The notes under the pieces are model-generated. The model worked only from the letters and a program-made list of their open reading frames with translations. It was not told the origin of the DNA and made no database searches. This document shows positions 6,446 to 12,440 of a DNA stretch of 12,440 nucleotides, one piece after another. Within the stretch, counting starts at the first letter, position 1. Each line of letters begins with the position of its first letter. The stretch is from Hyphomicrobiaceae bacterium (lineage in GTDB: Bacteria > Pseudomonadota > Alphaproteobacteria > Rhizobiales > Hyphomicrobiaceae): contig JANYHP010000665.1 in assembly GCA_025359005.1 (NCBI GenBank), positions 1 through 12,440 of the forward strand, given 5' to 3'. Both the position numbers and the translations under genes were made by a program.

Positions 6446-6451
6446 TATGCT
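6446..6451 (+). promoter_or_regulatory. Candidate -10 element for coaBC
   Basis: TATGCT, 42 bp before the coaBC ATG, in an otherwise GC-rich stretch. No convincing -35 hexamer stands 16-18 bp upstream, so this is a weak call. Confidence 0.2.
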
Positions 6452-6492
6452 ACAGACGGTCCTCAATTACCGAATGGTTGGCGGTATCGTCC

Positions 6493-7737
6493 ATGTCCCA
6501 GAACGTGCCCGAGAAGCGTGTGCTGCTGATCATCGGCGGCGGGATCGCTGCATACAAGTGCCTCGAGCTGATCCGCCGGTTGCGCGACCAGCGCGTGGCG
6601 GTTCGCTGCGTGATGACGCGCGCGGCGCAGGCGTTCGTGACGCCGCTTTCTGTCGCGGCACTGACCAACGAGCGCGTGTTCACAGATCTGTTCGATCTCG
6701 ATGACGAGCGCGAGATCGGCCATATCCGCCTCGCACGTGATAACGATCTCATCGTCATCGCGCCGGCGACGGCGGATCTTTTGGCCAAGATGGCGGGCGG
6801 GCATGCCGACGACCTCGCCACGGCCGTGCTGCTGGCGACCGATAAGCCCGTGATCGCCGCGCCGGCCATGAACCCGCGCATGTGGACGCACGCGGCCACG
6901 CAACGCAACGTGGCGGTGCTGATGGCCGACGGCATCGCGCTCATCGGCCCGAATGCCGGCGAAATGGCCGAGCGAGGCGAAGCGGGAGTGGGGCGCATGG
7001 CCGAGCCTGCCGAATTGCTGGCCGCGATCCTAAGTCGCCTAGCGGGCGGCGCGCTGGCGCCCTTGCCGCTCGCCGGCCGGCACGTTCTCGTCACGGCCGG
7101 CCCCACGCATGAGCCTATCGATCCGGTGCGCTACATCGCCAACCGATCCTCGGGCAAGCAAGGCTATGCCATCGCACGGGCGGCGGCGACGCTCGGCGCG
7201 CAGGTGACGCTGGTGTCGGGTCCAGTGGGGCTCGCCGATCCGGTCGGCGTCGCCGTCATCCGCGTCGAAAGTGCGGCGGAAATGCTGGCGGCGACGGAAG
7301 CGGCACTGCCGGCGGACATTGCGATATTTGCCGCAGCGGTCGCCGACTGGCGCGTCGCCAATGCGGCAACCGAGAAGATCAAGAAAGGAGCCAAGGCTGC
7401 GCTGCCGCGGCTCGATCTCGCCGAGAACGCCGATATCCTGCGGACGATCGCGCAGCTGCCACCGGGACAGCGCCCGCCGCTCGTCATCGGCTTTGCGGCA
7501 GAGACGGAAAGCGTGATCGAGCACGCCAAGAAAAAGCGGAAGGCCAAGGGCTGCGACTGGATCGTGGCGAACGACGTGTCGCCGGAAACAGGTATCATGG
7601 GCGGCAACCGCAACACCGTGCACATCATTACAGCGACGGGTGTCGAGGACTGGCCACAGATGGACAAGGACAAGGTCGCCGAAGCGCTGGTCGCCCGCGC
7701 CGCCGAGGCGCTGGCCGGGATGACCGCCCATACGTGA
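6493..7737 (+). CDS. coaBC: Bifunctional phosphopantothenoylcysteine decarboxylase / phosphopantothenate-cysteine ligase
   Basis: A 414-residue CoaBC (Dfp), which makes two steps of coenzyme A synthesis: ligation of cysteine to 4'-phosphopantothenate, then FMN-dependent decarboxylation to 4'-phosphopantetheine. CoaC half: flavin loop GGGIAAYK (15-22), active-site H77 (GHIRLA), APATADLLAKMAGGHADDL (90-108) and PAMNPRMW (124-131) with N127. CoaB half: TAGPTHEPIDPVRYIANRSS (201-220, N217), AAVADWR (281-287), EKIKK (294-298, K295) and IGFAAET (332-338). I chose the ATG at 6493 because MSQNVPEKRVLLIIGGG gives the normal N-terminus; an in-frame GTG at 6442 would add 17 atypical residues. The clamp region reads EMAERGEAGVGRM, without the ACGD cysteine known from E. 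coli. It stands alone on the plus strand, divergent from SDR and convergent to the transglutaminase gene. Confidence 0.97.
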   Translation: MSQNVPEKRVLLIIGGGIAAYKCLELIRRLRDQRVAVRCVMTRAAQAFVTPLSVAALTNERVFTDLFDLDDEREIGHIRLARDNDLIVIAPATADLLAKMAGGHADDLATAVLLATDKPVIAAPAMNPRMWTHAATQRNVAVLMADGIALIGPNAGEMAERGEAGVGRMAEPAELLAAILSRLAGGALAPLPLAGRHVLVTAGPTHEPIDPVRYIANRSSGKQGYAIARAAATLGAQVTLVSGPVGLADPVGVAVIRVESAAEMLAATEAALPADIAIFAAAVADWRVANAATEKIKKGAKAALPRLDLAENADILRTIAQLPPGQRPPLVIGFAAETESVIEHAKKKRKAKGCDWIVANDVSPETGIMGGNRNTVHIITATGVEDWPQMDKDKVAEALVARAAEALAGMTAHT

Positions 7738-7744
7738 TTGCCGC

Positions 7745-7759
7745 CCGCGCAGCGCGCGG
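7745..7759 (+). terminator. Short GC hairpin after coaBC
   Basis: CCGCGC and GCGCGG pair around an AGC loop, 8 bp after the coaBC stop codon. No T tract follows, so any terminating function is weak. A second small stem (GCCGG...CCGGC, 7834-7848) lies further along the same convergent gap. Confidence 0.3.
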
Positions 7760-7809
7760 ACGTGATGAGAGGTAAGGGTGACGCAGCACCCGCCTGATAC
7801 CGAATTGGA

Positions 7810-7835
7810 TATTGAATGCCCGTATTGAATGCCCG
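7810..7835. repeat. Perfect 13-bp tandem duplication
   Basis: TATTGAATGCCCG is repeated twice head to tail (7810-7822 and 7823-7835) in the 167-bp gap between the convergent coaBC and transglutaminase genes. It looks like a slippage duplication; no gene is visible in this gap. Confidence 0.8.
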
Positions 7836-7904
7836 CCGGTGCCTCCGGCGCGCGATCATGTCGGTTTGGGTCAAGCGTTTCAGCGCAGGCCAGGTCCGAT
7901 GTGG

Positions 7905-8777
7905 TTATGACTGCTGCTGGCGCTGCGACATTACGATCGCACCGGGCGGGATTTCTGTGTCCGCGACCTGGCGACCCGGCTCAACCTTGATCGCCACTGC
8001 GAGTGCTTCGGTCTGCCCACCCGATCGGGCACCGCGAATGGGAGCGGCTTCGTTGCCATCGCTGCCGACTGCGACGCGGACATAACGCTCCGTTGCGCAC
8101 ACGCCGTGCGACGGATCGAAGGCCAGCCATCCGAACCCAGGAAGGTGTGCCTCGGCCCAGGCGTGACCGGCTTCCCGATCGTCGCGATCAGAGCGTAAGT
8201 AGTAGCCGCTGACATAGCGTGCCGGCACGCCCATGGCGCGCGCTGCCGCGACGAAGATATGGGCAAAATCCTGGCAGACACCCTCTCGCTTCTCGAAGGC
8301 GTCGCCCGCGGTCGTGGCCTCAGTCGTCGCGCCGACGACGAACGTCATCGTTTCGCAGATCGCTTCATTGATGTGATGCAATCCGGCCAGCTTGTTGCCG
8401 CCCTCCGCGGCGATCGTCGCAGACGCGAAGGCGCGCAGTGCCGGCGTCGCCAGGGTCAGTGCCGTTTCGCGCAGAAACAGCCGATCGGGGAGCCGTTCGA
8501 CGCTGCCGCGCACAAAACCGTTGGTATCGGTCGTGTCGACCTCACCTTCGACGAGAATGCGCAACGTATCGAACGGTCCGTCGACGAAAGCCATATGGGT
8601 TATGTTTCCGAATGCGTCTTCGCCACGGTCGAGCCGAGCGTCGGCGTCGATCGAAACGCGCCATTTGCGCACGAATTGCATTTCCGACGAGCGCGGGGTC
8701 ATGCGCAACAGCTGCAGCGAGCCGCGCACCATCGCGTCGTAGGTGTAGGTCGTCTCGTGGCTGATCCTGATGCGCAT
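7905..8777 (-). CDS. Transglutaminase-like cysteine protease family protein with bacterial transglutaminase N-terminal region
   Basis: A 290-residue protein with the two-part layout common in bacterial transglutaminase-like proteins. An N-terminal beta-rich region (about 1-95, beginning MRIRISHETTYTYD) precedes a transglutaminase/papain-fold core. The catalytic triad is C168 (GVCQDFAH), H205 (GHAWAEAHLPG) and D221 (FDPSHG). Proteins of this family act as proteases, amidases or cross-linking enzymes; the substrate is unknown. No signal peptide is visible, so it is probably cytoplasmic. The C-terminal 60 residues are variable and end in a Gln-rich QRQQQS. There is no clear ribosome binding site before the ATG. 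Only 10 bp separate that ATG from a large palindromic element, leaving almost no room for an ordinary promoter. It could be read through from the thiolase-DUF35 genes upstream. Family assignment is firm. Confidence 0.92.
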   Translation of the reverse strand: MRIRISHETTYTYDAMVRGSLQLLRMTPRSSEMQFVRKWRVSIDADARLDRGEDAFGNITHMAFVDGPFDTLRILVEGEVDTTDTNGFVRGSVERLPDRLFLRETALTLATPALRAFASATIAAEGGNKLAGLHHINEAICETMTFVVGATTEATTAGDAFEKREGVCQDFAHIFVAAARAMGVPARYVSGYYLRSDRDDREAGHAWAEAHLPGFGWLAFDPSHGVCATERYVRVAVGSDGNEAAPIRGARSGGQTEALAVAIKVEPGRQVADTEIPPGAIVMSQRQQQS

Positions 8778-8787
8778 CGATGGGGCC

Positions 8788-8864
8788 TAGTGTGGCGTCG
8801 CGCCTTAATTGACCTATGGCGCGGCGAGGTGGGAGTCAATTAAGGCGCGATAAACGCCACACTA
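8788..8864. repeat. Palindromic element A (two-part stem, TA-bounded, MITE-like)
   Basis: Outer arms TAGTGTGGCGT (8788-8798) and ACGCCACACTA (8854-8864) pair for 11 bp. Inner arms CGCGCCTTAATTGAC (8799-8813) and GTCAATTAAGGCGCG (8835-8849) pair for 15 bp. A 4-nt bulge ATAA (8850-8853) lies on the right side only, and the loop is 21 nt (8814-8834). The ends are C-TA/GTGTGG on the left and CCACAC/TA-AG on the right, consistent with a TA target duplication as made by IS630/Tc1-type transposases. It contains no coding sequence. In minus orientation it has the same layout as element B. Confidence 0.85.
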
Positions 8865-8878
8865 AGCTCATGATTTTT

Positions 8879-8953
8879 CTAGTGGCCTTCATGTCGCGCC
8901 AAAACTGAACAACGTTGCGGCGGTGATGCAGTTTTGGCGCGACAGGCCACTAG
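8879..8953. repeat. Palindromic element B (same architecture as A, opposite orientation)
   Basis: Outer arms CTAGTGGCCT (8879-8888) and AGGCCACTAG (8944-8953) pair for 10 bp. A 4-nt bulge TCAT (8889-8892) lies on the left side only. Inner arms GTCGCGCCAAAACTG (8893-8907) and CAGTTTTGGCGCGAC (8929-8943) pair for 15 bp, with a 21-nt loop (8908-8928). Its right end abuts the TGA of the DUF35 gene exactly. Each end reads CTAG, as expected for insertion at a CTAG with duplication of the central TA. Only 14 bp, including a TTTTT run, separate it from element A. Confidence 0.85.
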
Positions 8954-9286
8954 TCAGGCGACGGAGAAGAGTGTCACGGTGTCTTTGTGGCCGGTGGCGA
9001 TGACGCGGCGGCCGGGGGTCGCATGGTCGTCGGGGTTTGAGAGCCGGCCGGTGATTTGGCAGCCAGCATCGAGCTTGACGAGGGCGACTGCGTAGGCCCC
9101 TTCGGCGCGGAAGGCAGCCGGGGGGCGGCGGATCATCGTCCACGAAACCAGCGTGCCGGCACCGTCCACTGTGTGGGGCGCCAGCGCGCCGAAGCACTTC
9201 GGGCAGAGATCGCGCGGGCCCGAATCGAGCGTGCCGCACGCGGTGCAGCGGAGGACAGTGACGTCCATGGCCTTGGTCGCGGTCAT
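8954..9286 (-). CDS. Zinc-ribbon/OB-fold (DUF35) protein, partner of the thiolase
   Basis: A 110-residue acyl-CoA-binding accessory protein of the DUF35 family. The N-terminal rubredoxin-like zinc ribbon has C14-x2-C17 and C28-x2-C31 (CTAC, CPKC), followed by an OB-fold beta region (about 38-110: GTLVSWTMIRRPP, AYAVALVKLD, GCQITGRL). Proteins of this type pair with thiolase-like enzymes (for example ChsH2 with Ltp2, or archaeal thiolase/HMG-CoA synthase complexes) and hold the CoA substrate between active sites. The preceding thiolase gene ends TAA-G-ATG into this gene, so the two are translationally coupled and surely partners. I chose the ATG at 9286 because GGAG stands 11 nt before it. An in-frame ATG at 9295 overlaps the thiolase stop, but its GGAG would be only 2 nt away. 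Element B begins directly after the stop codon. Confidence 0.9.
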   Translation of the reverse strand: MTATKAMDVTVLRCTACGTLDSGPRDLCPKCFGALAPHTVDGAGTLVSWTMIRRPPAAFRAEGAYAVALVKLDAGCQITGRLSNPDDHATPGRRVIATGHKDTVTLFSVA

Positions 9287-9287
9287 C

Positions 9288-10451
9288 TTACGCATCGCTC
9301 CGTTCGAGGATGGATACGGTCACGGCGACGCCGGCGCCGCCGACGTTCTGCGCCATGCCGATGCTGGCGTTTTTGACCTGGTTGGCGTGTTTGCCGCGCA
9401 ACTGCGTCACCACTTCGTAGAGCTGGCCGACGCCGGTCGCGCCCACGGGATGGCCTTTGCTCAGCAGTCCGCCGGACGCATTGATGGGGATCGTGCCGCC
9501 GACGCGGGTGCGTCCTTCGGCGGCCCACTTGGCGCCCATGCCGCGCGGCACGAGACCCAAGTCCTCGCTATGGACGACTTCGGCCATGGAGAAGCAATCG
9601 TGCAACTCCACCAGATGCACGTCTTTGGGCGTGATGCCCGCGGTTTCGTAGGCCAACTGCGCGGCGCGAAGGGTGGCTGGATAGCTCACAAGGTTCTCGT
9701 TGCCGGCGAGGCGGGCGGGGCCGCGTGTCTGGATCGCGGCGCGCACGCGGATCGGCAGATCGGCCGAGCCTTTCGCCCGGTCGGCGGCGACGATCACCAA
9801 GGCGGCCGCGCCATCGCTCACCGGGCAGCAGTCGTACAGTTGCAGCGGATCGGCGATGGGCGCGGACTGGCGGATCACCTCGGCCGTCAAGGTCGCGCCC
9901 ATCTGCGCCAGCGGGTTGAGCAGGCCATTGGCCTTGTTCTTGATAACGACGGCTGAGACTTCATCGCGCGTCGTGCCGTACTTTGCCGCGTGCACCCGCC
10001 ACGTCAGACCAAACAGGCCTGGAAACGTCAGCCCCGACGGCCCGTCGGCGCGATTGTCCATGGCGCAGTTGAGGGCGCTGGTCACCGCCGCGCCTGACGC
10101 GTGTGTCATCTTTTCGGCGCCGATCACCAGTGCCGCGTCGCATTGGCCCGTCTGCACGGCGAGCACTGCGTGGCGAAATGCGATGCCGCCTGACGCGCAT
10201 GCGCCTTCGACCTTGGTGCACGGAATTGGCCCGAGGCCCAGTTCATCGGCGACGATCCCGGCCAGCACCTCCTGGCCGAGCAAGGGGCCGGCGACGAAAT
10301 TGCCGAAATACACCGCGCCGATCTCGTGCCGCTCGAGGCCCGAGCGCACGATCGCGGCGTTGGCGGCCTCAACCGCCAGGCTCTCGATGGTGCGGCCGTC
10401 GTGCTTGGCGAAGGCGGTCGATCCGATGCCGGTGATGACGACGTCGCGCAT
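9288..10451 (-). CDS. Thiolase-family protein (SCP2/lipid-transfer type), acetyl-CoA acetyltransferase or aldolase
   Basis: A 387-residue thiolase-fold enzyme. The nucleophilic cysteine is C85 (EGACASGG), followed by LHD at 283-285 (HDCFSMAE, where classic thiolases have NEAFA) and GHPVGATG (333-340, H334). The usual second active-site cysteine near the C-terminus is replaced: the CxGGG position reads N369-V-G-G-A-G. This pattern marks the SCP2-thiolase and lipid-transfer group, whose members cleave or form beta-ketoacyl-CoA, or work as retro-aldolases with a DUF35 partner. With the DUF35 gene directly coupled, I favour a two-subunit complex acting on an unknown CoA ester. I chose the ATG at 10451 because GAGGAG stands 6 nt upstream; ten extra in-frame residues to 10481 are not family-like. 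It lies 105 bp downstream of dnaB on the same strand. Confidence 0.93.
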   Translation of the reverse strand: MRDVVITGIGSTAFAKHDGRTIESLAVEAANAAIVRSGLERHEIGAVYFGNFVAGPLLGQEVLAGIVADELGLGPIPCTKVEGACASGGIAFRHAVLAVQTGQCDAALVIGAEKMTHASGAAVTSALNCAMDNRADGPSGLTFPGLFGLTWRVHAAKYGTTRDEVSAVVIKNKANGLLNPLAQMGATLTAEVIRQSAPIADPLQLYDCCPVSDGAAALVIVAADRAKGSADLPIRVRAAIQTRGPARLAGNENLVSYPATLRAAQLAYETAGITPKDVHLVELHDCFSMAEVVHSEDLGLVPRGMGAKWAAEGRTRVGGTIPINASGGLLSKGHPVGATGVGQLYEVVTQLRGKHANQVKNASIGMAQNVGGAGVAVTVSILERSDA

Positions 10452-10457
10452 GGCGCT

Positions 10458-10463
10458 CTCCTC
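10458..10463 (-). promoter_or_regulatory. Ribosome binding site fixing the thiolase start
   Basis: GAGGAG on the minus strand, 6 nt before the ATG at 10451. The rest of the 105-bp gap to dnaB holds only a weak 7-bp inverted repeat (CAGCCGT at 10499-10505, ACGGCTG at 10537-10543). Confidence 0.75.
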
Positions 10464-10556
10464 ATGGGGGTGTGGGCGCACAGCACCACAGCGCGGGACA
10501 GCCGTAAAGGGCCGTACAGCATGTCGTTGGGCGTGGACGGCTGCGCCGCTCTCCGA

Positions 10557-12107
10557 TCATTCCAACCGGTCGGGCATGTATTGCTCTTTGGCGAGGTCGG
10601 AGAAGCGGGTGAACTGGCCTTCAAAGGCGAGCTGCGCGGTGCCGACGGCTGAGTGACGGGATTTGCCGAGGATGACTTCGGCCTTGCCGTAGACTTGCGC
10701 CATATGTTGCTGCCATTCGGCAAACTTCGGGTCGCCTTCGTTCGGCTTGATGCGCTCGTGGTAGTATTCCTCGCGATAGACGAACATCACCACGTCGGCG
10801 TCCTGCTCGATGGAGCCGGATTCGCGCAAGTCGGACAGCTGCGGGCGCTTGTCCTCGCGCTGCTCGACCTGACGGGAGAGCTGGGAGAGCGCGATCAGCG
10901 GTACGTTGAGTTCCTTGGCCAGCGCCTTGAGGCCAGTGGTGATCTCGGTGACTTCCTGGACGCGGTTGGCCTGCGAGGACTTGCCGGAGCCGGCGAGCAA
11001 TTGCAGGTAGTCGACGATCAGCAGGCCGAGGCCCTTCTGGCGCTTGAGCTTGCGGGCGCGGGCGGCGAGTTGGGCGATGGTGATGCCGCCGGTCTGGTCG
11101 ATGTAGAGCGGGATCTGCGCCATGCGTTGCGACACCTCCACCAGCGTCTTGAATTCGCGCTCGTCGATCAGGCCTCGGCGGATTTTCTCAGACTGCACGC
11201 TGGCCTGTTCCGATAGAATGCGCGTGGCCAATTGCTCGGCGCTCATTTCGAGCGAGAAGAAGGCGACCACGCCGCCATCGTGCTGCGGATCGTCCTTGTC
11301 CAGCTCCGGCCGCGCCTCGATGGAACGCAGCCGCGCGTCGGCGACGTTGAACGCGATATTGGTGACGAGGGCGGTCTTGCCCATCGACGGACGGCCGGCC
11401 AGCACAATGAGATCCGATTTCTGCAAGCCGCCCATCTTGCCGTCGAGGTCACGCAGGCCGCAGGAAATTCCGGAGAGACCGCCGTCTCGCTCGTAGGCGG
11501 CGTTGGCCATTTCGATGGCGGTGCGCAGCGCATCGTTGAAGCCCTGGAAGCCCTGACCGAACTTGCCGGTTTCGGCGAGCGAAAACAGCTTGCCCTCGGC
11601 CTCCTGGATTTGTGATTCGGGCGGTGCATCGACGGGGCTGTCGTAGGCGGTGTTGACCATGTCTTCGCCGATGGTAATCAACTGGCGGCGAATGGCGAGA
11701 TCGTAGATCGTCTGCCCGTAATCCTTGGCGTTGATGATGGTGGTGGCGTTGGCGGACAGGCGGCCGAGATACATCGGCACCGTGAGCCCGTTATCGATCT
11801 GTTCGTGATGATCGAAGAATGTCTTCAGCGTGACGGGGGTGGCCTGCTTGCCGGCGCCGATCAGCTTGGCTGCAGTTTCATAAATTTCGGCGTGCACGGG
11901 GTCGAAGAAGTGCTCGACCTTGAGGAAGCCAGAGACGCGGTCGTGCGCCTCGTTGTTGACGAGGATCGCTCCGAGCAGTGCTTGCTCGGCTTCGATGTTG
12001 TGCGGGGCCGAACGGAAGGACAGCGGTCCATCGGCGGCGATCTGGGGGGCGTCGGAAACAACGCGGGCGACGTTGCGCTGGGCGCGGGCGAATGATGGGT
12101 TTGTCAT
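10557..12107 (-). CDS. dnaB: Replicative DNA helicase DnaB
   Basis: A 516-residue hexameric helicase that unwinds DNA 5' to 3' ahead of the replisome and recruits primase. The N-terminal DnaB domain spans about 30-135, beginning APHNIEAEQALLGAIL (34-49). The RecA-like C-terminal domain has Walker A GRPSMGKT (238-245), FFSLEMS (283-289), Walker B LLIVDYLQL (362-370, D366), ALSQLSR (406-412) and RPQLSDLRESGSIEQDAD (421-438). An alphaproteobacterial-style polar insertion rich in Glu and Asp lies near 258-279, before FFSLEMS. I chose the ATG at 12107; an in-frame TTG at 12140 would add 11 residues that overlap the leader inverted repeat and are not family-like. The ribosome binding site is weak. 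Intact and certain. Confidence 0.98.
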   Translation of the reverse strand: MTNPSFARAQRNVARVVSDAPQIAADGPLSFRSAPHNIEAEQALLGAILVNNEAHDRVSGFLKVEHFFDPVHAEIYETAAKLIGAGKQATPVTLKTFFDHHEQIDNGLTVPMYLGRLSANATTIINAKDYGQTIYDLAIRRQLITIGEDMVNTAYDSPVDAPPESQIQEAEGKLFSLAETGKFGQGFQGFNDALRTAIEMANAAYERDGGLSGISCGLRDLDGKMGGLQKSDLIVLAGRPSMGKTALVTNIAFNVADARLRSIEARPELDKDDPQHDGGVVAFFSLEMSAEQLATRILSEQASVQSEKIRRGLIDEREFKTLVEVSQRMAQIPLYIDQTGGITIAQLAARARKLKRQKGLGLLIVDYLQLLAGSGKSSQANRVQEVTEITTGLKALAKELNVPLIALSQLSRQVEQREDKRPQLSDLRESGSIEQDADVVMFVYREEYYHERIKPNEGDPKFAEWQQHMAQVYGKAEVILGKSRHSAVGTAQLAFEGQFTRFSDLAKEQYMPDRLE

Positions 12108-12126
12108 GCGCCGATTTGTAATCGAT

Positions 12127-12185
12127 TCGGGGAAGCGCAAGTAGTTCCGTGGTTCACTTCCCCGACTTATTCCCCGTTATCAACA
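12127..12185 (-). promoter_or_regulatory. dnaB leader: 9-bp inverted repeat, repeated TTCCCCG and a DnaA-box-like site
   Basis: TCGGGGAAG (12127-12135) and CTTCCCCGA (12157-12165) form a perfect inverted repeat 20 bp upstream of the dnaB ATG. The arm motif TTCCCCG recurs at 12170-12176. TTATCAACA at 12177-12185 differs by one base from a DnaA box (TTATNCACA). A possible but weak promoter on the minus strand is TTGGAG, 17 bp, GAATAA. The group could mark autoregulation or DnaA control of dnaB; the function is inference. Confidence 0.35.
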
Positions 12186-12257
12186 GCGGCTCCAATCAGC
12201 GCTTGCGTCGGGCACTTCAGCATGTGCAGCCGCGCGCGCGGGTTGTGCGTGGTCGCA

Positions 12258-12440
12258 TCATTGACGGAACAACGGCAGCTCGGCGGTTTGGGCGGTGCGC
12301 AAGCCGCCGCTCAACGCGCCGGTCAGCAACTCCGGCCCGATATCGCGCGCCATCGTCTCCGGCACCACCCACATCGTATAAGTGGTGGTCGTTATCGGAC
12401 GCGCGCACGACAGCCGCCCCTCGATCACGCGGCGCTGCCG
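12258..12440 (-). CDS. C-terminal end of an unrecognised protein (cut by window edge)
   Basis: Sixty codons and a TGA stop run in from the right edge on the minus strand, with strongly GC-rich third positions typical of the coding genes here. The visible residues include VIEGRLSCARP, TMWVVPETMARDIG and a C-terminus ending AELPLFRQ. I do not recognise a family. It is not the end of ribosomal protein L9, which often precedes dnaB in alphaproteobacteria. It stands 150 bp upstream of dnaB on the same strand. Judged by codon use alone, it is probably real. Confidence 0.6.
   Translation of the reverse strand, partial: RQRRVIEGRLSCARPITTTTYTMWVVPETMARDIGPELLTGALSGGLRTAQTAELPLFRQ

Noticed and set aside
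8788..8953. Elements A and B as ordinary intrinsic terminators
   Set aside because: Stems with fixed asymmetric bulges and 21-nt loops are far larger than intrinsic terminators. On the minus strand no U-run follows either hairpin; only a TTTTT run on the plus strand, between the two, fits at all.
3414..10451. A steroid or terpenoid catabolic island made of P450, SDR, thiolase and DUF35
   Set aside because: The two groups are separated by coaBC and the transglutaminase gene on different strands and no other pathway gene is present, so a single pathway cannot be supported.
9700..10656. A 318-codon plus-strand frame across the thiolase and the end of dnaB
   Set aside because: Antisense shadow; its Ser/Ala/Pro/Arg-rich composition is typical of GC-bias artefacts, and it crosses a real intergenic region.
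12177..12185. Replication origin near dnaB
   Set aside because: Only one imperfect DnaA-box-like site, no AT-rich unwinding stretch and no cluster of boxes.
12217..12408. A 63-codon minus-strand frame near the right edge
   Set aside because: Another minus-strand frame that runs in from the right edge gives a better-composed protein end. This one is Arg-rich and overlaps it.

Overview
The window looks like chromosomal DNA from a GC-rich alphaproteobacterium, most likely of the order Hyphomicrobiales. This rests on the style of the housekeeping proteins (RuvB, CoaBC, DnaB), the strong GC bias at third codon positions and the gene mix. I cannot name a genus. I saw no rRNA, tRNA, CRISPR array, phage gene or complete insertion sequence.

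Layout from left to right. Positions 1-1785 (minus strand) hold ruvB, followed by a metallophosphoesterase that runs off the left edge. Positions 1786-2430 are loosely packed. They hold a small open frame that looks like a gene relic with copper-resistance flavour, an unlisted 53-residue secreted peptide gene, a strong 16-bp hairpin and a 12-bp direct repeat ahead of a GNAT acetyltransferase gene (plus strand). A bidirectional hairpin separates the GNAT gene from a lysine-rich, histone H1-tail-like gene on the minus strand. Next come a cytochrome P450, a DedA-family membrane protein and a short-chain dehydrogenase, all on the minus strand and closely spaced (order of transcription SDR, DedA, P450). 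A 211-bp divergent region with nested direct repeats leads into coaBC (plus strand), which makes 4'-phosphopantetheine for coenzyme A. Convergent to coaBC is a transglutaminase-like protease gene (minus strand). Upstream of that, on the same strand, are a thiolase and its zinc-ribbon/OB-fold (DUF35) partner, then the replicative helicase gene dnaB. The last 183 bases are the C-terminal end of an unrecognised protein.

Functionally this is a patchwork. It contains DNA metabolism (ruvB, dnaB), cofactor synthesis (coaBC), nucleoid structure (basic protein), membrane or envelope functions (DedA, metallophosphoesterase) and two small catabolic-looking units: SDR-DedA-P450, and thiolase-DUF35. The thiolase and DUF35 genes are effectively fused in translation, with adjoining stop and start codons, and their products very probably form one complex.

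The most unusual structure is at 8787-8953, between the DUF35 stop codon and the transglutaminase start. Two adjacent palindromic elements of about 70 bp fill almost the whole gap. They differ in sequence but share one architecture: a 9-11 bp outer stem, a 4-nt one-sided bulge (TTAT or TCAT), a 15-bp inner stem and a 21-nt loop. They lie in opposite orientations, and both are bounded by TA dinucleotides in a CTAG-like context. They look like two diverged members of one small mobile or palindromic repeat family, and are the best candidate here for something undescribed.
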